7,047 nt of DNA from Steroidobacteraceae bacterium (lineage in GTDB: Bacteria > Pseudomonadota > Gammaproteobacteria > Steroidobacterales > Steroidobacteraceae): the NCBI GenBank assembly GCA_025927665.1, contig JAICKZ010000171.1, positions 1 to 7,047 of the forward strand, given 5' to 3'. Of this stretch, positions 1-4,751 are shown in pieces (positions within the stretch are counted from its first letter, which is position 1; every line of letters starts with the position of its first letter). A model generated the notes under the pieces. It was not told where the DNA came from and made no database searches. It saw only the letters and a program-made list of their open reading frames with translations. A program made the position numbers and the translations under genes.

Positions 1-1
1 A

Positions 2-733
2 GAAACGGGTGGTATCAACGCAATGATTGTTGACTCCACGGCGTTGGTTGAACAAGTGGTCAGTGACGTGTTGATCTCTGCGTTTTATAGTGCAGGACAA
101 CGTTGCTCCGCATTGCGATTATTATGTTTGCAAGAAGAGATATATGAACCGGTGTTAGACATGTTGCAAGGTGCAATGGCCGAACTGCGCATTGGTAATC
201 CTGCAGATGAAGACACTGATATCGGCCCTGTCATTGATGCAATATCACAGCAACGTATTAATCAATACATCGAACAACATCAGTCGCGTGTTCGATATCG
301 CGCGCCCTTACCCTCGCTTCCGGGGCATTTCGTAGCCCCCACGATTATTGAGATTGATGAACCTGCTGAATTACAACAAGAGGTGTTCGGGCCGGTACTG
401 CATGTTGTTCGCTGGCACGCGACTGAATTGCGGCAACTCATTAACAGCATCAATTCAACGGGATTTGGTCTTACCATGGGTGTGCATAGTCGATTGAATT
501 CAACCGTGGCGCTGGTTCGCAATCATGCTCGGGTTGGCAATTTATATGTGAATCGTTCGATGATCGGCGCCGTGGTAGGCGTGCAACCTTTCGGTGGCGA
601 AGGATTATCGGGCACGGGCTTTAAAGCCGGCGGCCCAAACTATTTGTTACGTTTCTGTACCGAACGGACTTTATCGATCGATACCACCGCTGCGGGTGGC
701 AACGCCACCTTGTTGAGCAATGCCACCTCATAA
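2..733 (+). CDS. putA: PutA C-terminal part (delta-1-pyrroline-5-carboxylate dehydrogenase domain), 5' partial
   Basis: This is the last 243 residues of a bifunctional proline dehydrogenase / P5C dehydrogenase; the reading frame is open to the left edge, so the ATG at 23 is internal. PutA oxidises proline to glutamate, and this part does the NAD-dependent oxidation of glutamate semialdehyde. Aldehyde dehydrogenase landmarks are visible: ETGGIN at fragment residues 1-6 (equivalent to the ELGGK motif with its conserved Glu), the catalytic cysteine in GQRCSA (Cys35, codon 104-106), EVFGPV, and the PutA-typical PFGGEGLSGTG near the end. The tail goes straight from GLSGTGFKAGGPNYLLRF to ERTLSIDTTAAGGNATLLS and stops. 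This resembles short-form PutA proteins and lacks the roughly 150-residue insertion that E. coli PutA has at this point. Family assignment is firm. Whether the missing N-terminal part holds the PRODH domain cannot be seen, but the sequence is much closer to PutA than to a stand-alone aldehyde dehydrogenase. Confidence 0.93.
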   Translation, partial: ETGGINAMIVDSTALVEQVVSDVLISAFYSAGQRCSALRLLCLQEEIYEPVLDMLQGAMAELRIGNPADEDTDIGPVIDAISQQRINQYIEQHQSRVRYRAPLPSLPGHFVAPTIIEIDEPAELQQEVFGPVLHVVRWHATELRQLINSINSTGFGLTMGVHSRLNSTVALVRNHARVGNLYVNRSMIGAVVGVQPFGGEGLSGTGFKAGGPNYLLRFCTERTLSIDTTAAGGNATLLSNATS

Positions 734-785
734 TCCTTGTGCTATGGTGAGTGGACGCACTTCGTTAACTTTAAATACATCTATC

Positions 786-1649
786 ATGAAACAAATTGTT
801 ATCACACTAATATTGATTCTGTTGTCGCACGTTGCGGCCGCAGATTCTCAACCAGTCACTTATACCATTCAGGGCAAACACAATGTGCTTCACCTGATTG
901 GCACGGTTCATCTCTTGCAACCGAGCGATTCACTGCCGAGCAATATTAATCGTGCGTATGTTGATTCAAAACAGTTGTTGATGGAAATCGATACCAGCGC
1001 GATGGATCCCATGGCGATTCAGGAGACCATGCTTACTTCCGGTATGTTGCCTGAAGATGAAACGTTGGAAAGTAAACTGGATGCAGCGACTTACAACAAA
1101 TTGAAAAGCGCTGCGCAGACTGCAGGTATGGATATATTGATGTTGGAACATATGCGTCCATGGTTGGCGGCATTGACGTTGGAAGAAACCATGTATATCA
1201 AGCTGGGATTTGATCCCAATGCCGGTATCGAAATGCAATTAACCAAGCGTGCGGCACAGGATCACAAGGAAATCAGCGGCCTGGAAACCATGAATGAACA
1301 AATTAATTTCTTCGCTAATTTAGATGTCAAAACTGAAATGGATTTTCTGACCAGCACGTTGGATGAAATGAAAAATATGCGTAGTGAGCTTGATACGTTG
1401 GTGAACGCTTGGCGGCAAGGAAATGAGTCCAGTCTTTTGTCGCAACTGCAAAAAGAAATCAGTGGGCATGAAAAATTCTTCAACGTATTGATCGTTGAGC
1501 GCAATCATCGCTGGATCAGCAAATTACAATCACTGCTGGAAAGCAGTGATGAAAACTACCTGGTTGCAGTGGGCGCATTGCATTTGGTTGGCAATGATGG
1601 AGTAGTCGCCTTACTGCGCAAAGCCGGCTACAAAGTTACGCGCGATTGA
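786..1649 (+). CDS. TraB/GumN family protein, secreted
   Basis: A 287-residue protein of the TraB/PrgY/GumN (Tiki-like) family. The start at 786 is chosen because it begins directly with a signal peptide: a lysine at position 2, a hydrophobic core (IVITLILILLSHV) and a likely cleavage near AAA-D at 18-20. The in-frame ATG at 720 would add 22 polar residues ahead of it and overlap putA. No strong Shine-Dalgarno sequence precedes either start. Family signatures are a GX2H motif at 39-42 (GTVH), a conserved acidic MEID at 66-69, RPW at 124-126, GIEM at 147-150, an ERNHRW block at 238-243 and a second GX2H at 263-266 (GALH) followed by LVGNDGVVALLRKAGYKV. In animal Tiki proteins these GX2H and Glu residues form a metal-dependent protease site; the bacterial role is largely unknown. 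There is no lipobox cysteine, so a periplasmic or exported soluble protein is inferred. It lies 52 bases after putA on the same strand with no clear terminator, so cotranscription is possible. Confidence 0.88.
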   Translation: MKQIVITLILILLSHVAAADSQPVTYTIQGKHNVLHLIGTVHLLQPSDSLPSNINRAYVDSKQLLMEIDTSAMDPMAIQETMLTSGMLPEDETLESKLDAATYNKLKSAAQTAGMDILMLEHMRPWLAALTLEETMYIKLGFDPNAGIEMQLTKRAAQDHKEISGLETMNEQINFFANLDVKTEMDFLTSTLDEMKNMRSELDTLVNAWRQGNESSLLSQLQKEISGHEKFFNVLIVERNHRWISKLQSLLESSDENYLVAVGALHLVGNDGVVALLRKAGYKVTRD

Positions 1650-1664
1650 ACTACAACCATTTAA

Positions 1665-1691
1665 AATGTACTCGGCATGAACACCGACATT
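1665..1691. terminator. Weak bulged hairpin between convergent traB-like and rubredoxin genes
   Basis: AATGT (1665-1669) plus CGG (1673-1675) can pair with CCG (1684-1686) plus ACATT (1687-1691), leaving a three-base bulge and an eight-base loop. It lies in the 48-base gap between two convergent stop codons, where a shared terminator would be expected. There is no U-tract on either side, so this is a candidate by position only. Confidence 0.2.
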
Positions 1692-1697
1692 GCTTAC

Positions 1698-1862
1698 TTA
1701 CACTTCAATCATTTCAAAATCTTCCTTACCTGCGCCGCAGTCGGGGCAGCGCCATGACAGTGGTACGTCTTCCCACTTGGTTCCCGGCGCGATGCCAGAG
1801 GCTGGATCGCCTTTTTCTTCTTCGTAAACGTGACCACAAATGACGCACAGGTAGGATTTCAT
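1698..1862 (-). CDS. Rubredoxin (54 aa)
   Basis: A short reverse-strand gene that begins MKSYLCVICGHVYEEEKGDP and ends KEDFEMIEV. It is a full-length classical rubredoxin: 54 residues, which is the usual size, with one iron held by four cysteines in CxxCG (Cys6, Cys9) and CPDCG (Cys39, Cys42). The conserved aromatic and loop residues are present: Tyr4, Tyr13, GDP at 18-20, GIAPGTKWEDVP at 23-34 and Trp37. Rubredoxins are small cytoplasmic one-electron carriers, serving for example alkane hydroxylases or peroxide/superoxide reduction in different bacteria; the partner here is unknown. No rubredoxin reductase or alkane hydroxylase gene is in the window. A GGAAA element lies 5 bases before the ATG (1868-1872 on the reverse strand) and supports the start. 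The gene is convergent with the TraB-like gene and divergent from the glycoside hydrolase gene, so it is probably monocistronic. Confidence 0.95.
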   Translation of the reverse strand: MKSYLCVICGHVYEEEKGDPASGIAPGTKWEDVPLSWRCPDCGAGKEDFEMIEV

Positions 1863-1978
1863 TGCAATTTCCAATGGAAAGAATCAGATTAAGCAGAACC
1901 GCGATTAAAGCGGGAACTGCGCTATGATGCAAGGCCGATGTTTAATGGCTTGTCGGGGTTCCTCTGAGTACCAGTACC

Positions 1979-2008
1979 TTGAATGACTGATTTTTGGATG
2001 CTACTAAT
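1979..2008 (+). promoter_or_regulatory. Possible sigma70-type promoter for the glycoside hydrolase gene
   Basis: TTGAAT (1979-1984) and ACTAAT (2003-2008) lie 18 bases apart, about 50 bases before the start codon at 2060. Each matches four of six consensus positions. Just upstream, AGTACC is repeated in tandem (1967-1978). This is pattern matching by eye in an AT-rich region and may be chance. Confidence 0.2.
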
Positions 2009-2059
2009 TATTTATTGAATCAATCGCATCGCCTGAAAGATAACCAACTCGAGACTGTT

Positions 2060-4240
2060 ATGTTCAAGAAACAATTACTTTCCCTCGTATTGCTCCTAGC
2101 AACCGTTGCTGTCAATGCACAAACCACGGTTAACGTTAATGCAACCGTTTCACCACGCGCCAAGCCCGTGGATGAACGCATTTTTGGCGTCAATTCCGTG
2201 ATGTGGGATCCAACTACATCGACGGCGCAAACCATTCAACTGGTGCAGGATGCAGGTATTCGTTTTATTCGTTTACCGGGCGGTTCAAATTCCGACACCA
2301 CTCATTGGTATTCCAATCAGAATGTCGATACCACCACCAATCAGCTTACTTTCAAATGGGTATCAGGCTTTGATTCTGCGAGCAAACTGATCCGTAATAT
2401 AACGCCGCAAGCTCAAGCTATCGTGACAGTGAACTATGGATCCGGTTCACCCGAAGAAGCCGCTGAGTGGGTAGCGTATGCCAACTTTCCAACCAGTGGC
2501 ACTGCGGATGTCAATATTGGAATGGGCACCGATCCATTGAATGTTAATTACAATTTTCAAACAGCAAGTTACTGGGCCAATTTGCGCGCTTCCAGTACCA
2601 AGCTCTCAACTGATGATGGTCAAAACTTTCTGCGAATTGGACAAACTGCACCGATGGGTTTCAAGTATTGGGAAATCGGTAACGAAGTATATGGACTAAC
2701 GTGGGAATACGATAAACATACGCCAAAGAATGAACCTTACACTTATGCGACCAACGCAGCTGCGTTCATAACAAAAATGAAAGCAGTCGATCCCACGATT
2801 AAAATTGGTGTTGTGGTTCAGACTGGACAAGATACTTACAGTAATGGCACAACTCATACGGTCAATGGACACAATGGCTGGACGCCCATCGTGCTTGATC
2901 GATTAAAGCAGCTAGGCGTTACGCCAGATTTCTTGATCTATCATCGCTATGACATGGCGCCCGGAGCAGAAAGCGATAGCACGTTGCTGCAAGCTTCAGG
3001 CGGCACAACAGGCATTAGTAGTTGGGCCAGCGATGCACAAGATTTGCGTAATCAAATCAATACGTATTTTGGCAGTGGTGGAAGTTCAATTGAACTGCTG
3101 GTGACAGAACACAATTCGGTTTATTCCAATCCAGGCAAACAATCAACCAGTCTAGTGGACGGTTTGTTTCTCGCTGACAGTGTAGGGAATCTTCTACAAA
3201 CTGAATTCAACAGTATGAACTGGTGGGCCTTGCGAAATGGTGGCGATAGCTCTGCCAATAATTTAAGTTCGTCTTTGTATGGCTGGCGCAACTTTGGTGA
3301 CTACGGCATGTTATCCACGGCCACGTCATGTACCAATATGGTCAACTGCGATTCAACTGCTTACGACGCGTATCCAACTTACTATGCAATGAAATTGATG
3401 TCCTTCTTCACACGCGAAGGCGATACAGTAATCTCTGCAAGTAGCAACAATAATCTGCTTGCGGTGTATGGCACAAAACGTAGCAGCGATGGCTCACTGA
3501 GTTTATTGGTGATCAACAAAAGCCCAACTGCTATCCAGACAGGTCAATTCGCATTAACAGGCTTTACTCCGTCGATGCCTGTCAATGTTTATAGTTATGG
3601 TATTGCTAATGATGATGCTGCAAAGTTGGGAACCGGTTGTCGTGATATCACGGCCAATACTATCGACACTCCGAGTACCACCTTCAATGCAGATTTTGCT
3701 CCTTACTCAATCAATGTGCTCACTTTTGAGCGTTCAGCATTTGTGATAACACCAGCCAGTTCTACCATTGTCACAGGCACAACGATTAAGTTTGTAGGTA
3801 CGACATGGGACTGTTCATCACCTATATATCAATGGCAAAGAAAACCTAACGGAAGCATCGACTGGCAAGATGTCACCGATGGAAGTGCCTATTCCGGTGC
3901 AGGAACCAATGCATTAAGCGTTGCGACAACGTTAGACATGTCCGGTGATCAGTTCAGATTGGTTGCTGATTCAACAATTAGTAATGTTGCTTCTCTTACT
4001 GTTAATGCATCTTCGTCAAGTAGCAGTAGCTCTAGTTCATCAAGCTCCAGTAGTTCAAGTTCTTCTAGCTCTAGCTCAAGTAGTTCAAGCGTTAGTAGCA
4101 GCGTTGCTGCCAGTCCTGGTGTGGGTGGAGGCGGCGGTGGTGGTGGATCATTAAATTGGTCGATATTGATGGCATTATTCGGCTGTCTATTGCTCCGTAG
4201 TTTTATGCACCGCAATACAATGAAAACAGCTAATTGTTGA
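2060..4240 (+). CDS. Secreted clan GH-A-like glycoside hydrolase with Ig-like domain, poly-Ser linker and GlyGly-CTERM-like tail
   Basis: A 726-residue exported enzyme. The start at 2060 is chosen because it begins with a signal peptide (MFKKQLLSLVLLLATVAVNA, cleavage near residue 20); the in-frame TTG at 1994 would add 22 polar residues. The catalytic domain spans about residues 22-558. It reads like a retaining (beta/alpha)8 clan GH-A hydrolase: IRLPGGSNSD at 70-79, YWEIGNEVYG at 203-212 with probable acid/base Glu209 after Asn208, VTEHNS at 348-353 with probable nucleophile Glu350, then NWWALRNGG at 387-395. A C-terminal beta region (about 460-558) resembles the beta-sandwich of alpha-L-arabinofuranosidase-like enzymes. 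An Ig-like domain (about 561-650, with YQWQRKP and YSGAGTNAL) follows. Then come 27 consecutive serines (651-677), a Pro/Gly segment, eight glycines (689-696), a hydrophobic segment (698-712) and a basic tail with Arg713, His717 and Arg718. That tail fits a GlyGly-CTERM signal processed by rhombosortase. The substrate is probably a plant cell-wall glycan (inference). The exact GH family and substrate are not determinable by eye. Confidence 0.85.
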   Translation: MFKKQLLSLVLLLATVAVNAQTTVNVNATVSPRAKPVDERIFGVNSVMWDPTTSTAQTIQLVQDAGIRFIRLPGGSNSDTTHWYSNQNVDTTTNQLTFKWVSGFDSASKLIRNITPQAQAIVTVNYGSGSPEEAAEWVAYANFPTSGTADVNIGMGTDPLNVNYNFQTASYWANLRASSTKLSTDDGQNFLRIGQTAPMGFKYWEIGNEVYGLTWEYDKHTPKNEPYTYATNAAAFITKMKAVDPTIKIGVVVQTGQDTYSNGTTHTVNGHNGWTPIVLDRLKQLGVTPDFLIYHRYDMAPGAESDSTLLQASGGTTGISSWASDAQDLRNQINTYFGSGGSSIELLVTEHNSVYSNPGKQSTSLVDGLFLADSVGNLLQTEFNSMNWWALRNGGDSSANNLSSSLYGWRNFGDYGMLSTATSCTNMVNCDSTAYDAYPTYYAMKLMSFFTREGDTVISASSNNNLLAVYGTKRSSDGSLSLLVINKSPTAIQTGQFALTGFTPSMPVNVYSYGIANDDAAKLGTGCRDITANTIDTPSTTFNADFAPYSINVLTFERSAFVITPASSTIVTGTTIKFVGTTWDCSSPIYQWQRKPNGSIDWQDVTDGSAYSGAGTNALSVATTLDMSGDQFRLVADSTISNVASLTVNASSSSSSSSSSSSSSSSSSSSSSSSSSSVSSSVAASPGVGGGGGGGGSLNWSILMALFGCLLLRSFMHRNTMKTANC
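4010..4090 (+). repeat. Poly-serine tract, 27 codons
   Basis: Twenty-seven uninterrupted serine codons inside the glycoside hydrolase gene. They mix AGT, AGC, TCT, TCA, TCG and TCC rather than repeating one triplet. The tract links the Ig-like domain to the C-terminal sorting region. Long serine linkers of this kind are typical of Cellvibrio and Saccharophagus secreted enzymes. Confidence 0.95.
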
Positions 4241-4255
4241 TTGATCATATTGTAA

Positions 4256-4284
4256 CTACCGCATGAGTGAACGTCATGCGGTAG
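4256..4284 (+). terminator. Perfect 11-bp hairpin after the glycoside hydrolase gene
   Basis: CTACCGCATGA (4256-4266) and TCATGCGGTAG (4274-4284) are exact reverse complements separated by a seven-base loop, starting 16 bases after the stop codon. The position suits a transcription end or an mRNA-stabilising structure. There is no run of T directly after the stem on the plus strand (AGATTGGTCATATTTG follows), so a standard intrinsic terminator is not complete. Confidence 0.55.
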
Positions 4285-4442
4285 AGATTGGTCATATTTG
4301 TTTCATACTGTTGGCGCAGTGTCGATGGAATTACCAAATTTATAGATGGAGAATCTCATAGGGCATCGTGAAATCCTTACTCACCCCCGAAATCTGTAGT
4401 ATCAGATATCAACTCAACTGAAAATTTCCAACCAATTAATTT

Positions 4443-4553
4443 GTGATCGCGAAAAGCCGTATCGGGCGTTTACGATATCTTGCATGCATAACCGGCGCAA
4501 TATTCTTTGTCTATATCGCCATTGCCGTGCTGACGGTTCGTGTTCGGACCTAA
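4443..4553 (+). CDS. Doubtful small membrane peptide (36 aa) or decayed gene remnant
   Basis: A frame starting at GTG 4443 encodes MIAKSRIGRLRYLACITG followed by a hydrophobic stretch (AIFFVYIAIAVLTV) and a basic end RVRT, then TAA. The shape is one basic N-terminus plus one membrane helix, as in small membrane proteins. No Shine-Dalgarno sequence is visible before the GTG. The same frame stays open after the TAA for another 48 codons, to a TGA at 4698-4700, so this could instead be a relic broken by a stop. I recognise no family. The frame may be chance. Confidence 0.15.
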   Translation: MIAKSRIGRLRYLACITGAIFFVYIAIAVLTVRVRT

Positions 4554-4723
4554 AACAAGCGCATTCGCGATAATTCTGGCCTATATTCCCCTTTAATCTT
4601 TTTCGCTTATGATTGCGGTTCAACGGATATCAGCAATACACCATTCGCGCCAGAGCGGCACAGCACGGTCAATAGTCTGCCAGTAATATGTATGGCGTGA
4701 GAAATAAGGTAGCTTGTTTATCG

Positions 4724-4743
4724 ATTTCATTGTGGAATGAAAT
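4724..4743 (-). terminator. Short AT-rich inverted repeat after plsB
   Basis: ATTTCATT (4724-4731) and AATGAAAT (4736-4743) are perfectly complementary around a four-base loop, eight bases past the plsB stop codon. The stem is AT-rich and no T-run follows on the reverse strand, so termination is suggested only by position. Confidence 0.25.
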
Positions 4744-4751
4744 GGAAAATT

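Larger units (their letters stand above)
4285..4751. other. Gene-poor intergenic region between the glycoside hydrolase gene and plsB
   Basis: These 467 bases lie between the hairpin after the hydrolase gene and the plsB stop codon; the genes on either side are convergent. I see no recognisable protein, tRNA or other RNA gene. The region holds a doubtful small membrane-type frame (4443-4553) and a short AT-rich inverted repeat (4724-4743). The reverse-strand open frame at 4414-4623 encodes a basic, Arg-rich, low-credibility protein and I do not call it. Confidence 0.6.

Noticed and set aside
695..709. GGTGGC-AAC-GCCACC hairpin at the end of putA, considered as a terminator
   Set aside because: It lies inside codons for the conserved AGGNATL tail of PutA, has no T-run, and is best explained by the coding sequence.
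1726..1932. 68-residue reverse-strand frame over the rubredoxin gene
   Set aside because: Its protein is Arg-rich with no motif, while the overlapping frame encodes an unmistakable rubredoxin with all four cysteines.
3945..4154. Plus-strand frame rich in Leu, Val and Ala overlapping the poly-serine tract
   Set aside because: Another phase of the same low-complexity DNA; the serine/glycine frame has a full gene context.
3949..4248. Reverse-strand open frame rich in Leu and Glu opposite the end of the glycoside hydrolase gene
   Set aside because: It is the antisense reading of the serine codons (AGY/TCN give Leu/Glu repeats) and of the glycine run (giving Pro). It is a low-complexity shadow with no start signal or family.
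4414..4623. 69-residue reverse-strand frame in the intergenic region
   Set aside because: Basic composition, no recognisable motif, no ribosome binding site; consistent with a chance open frame.
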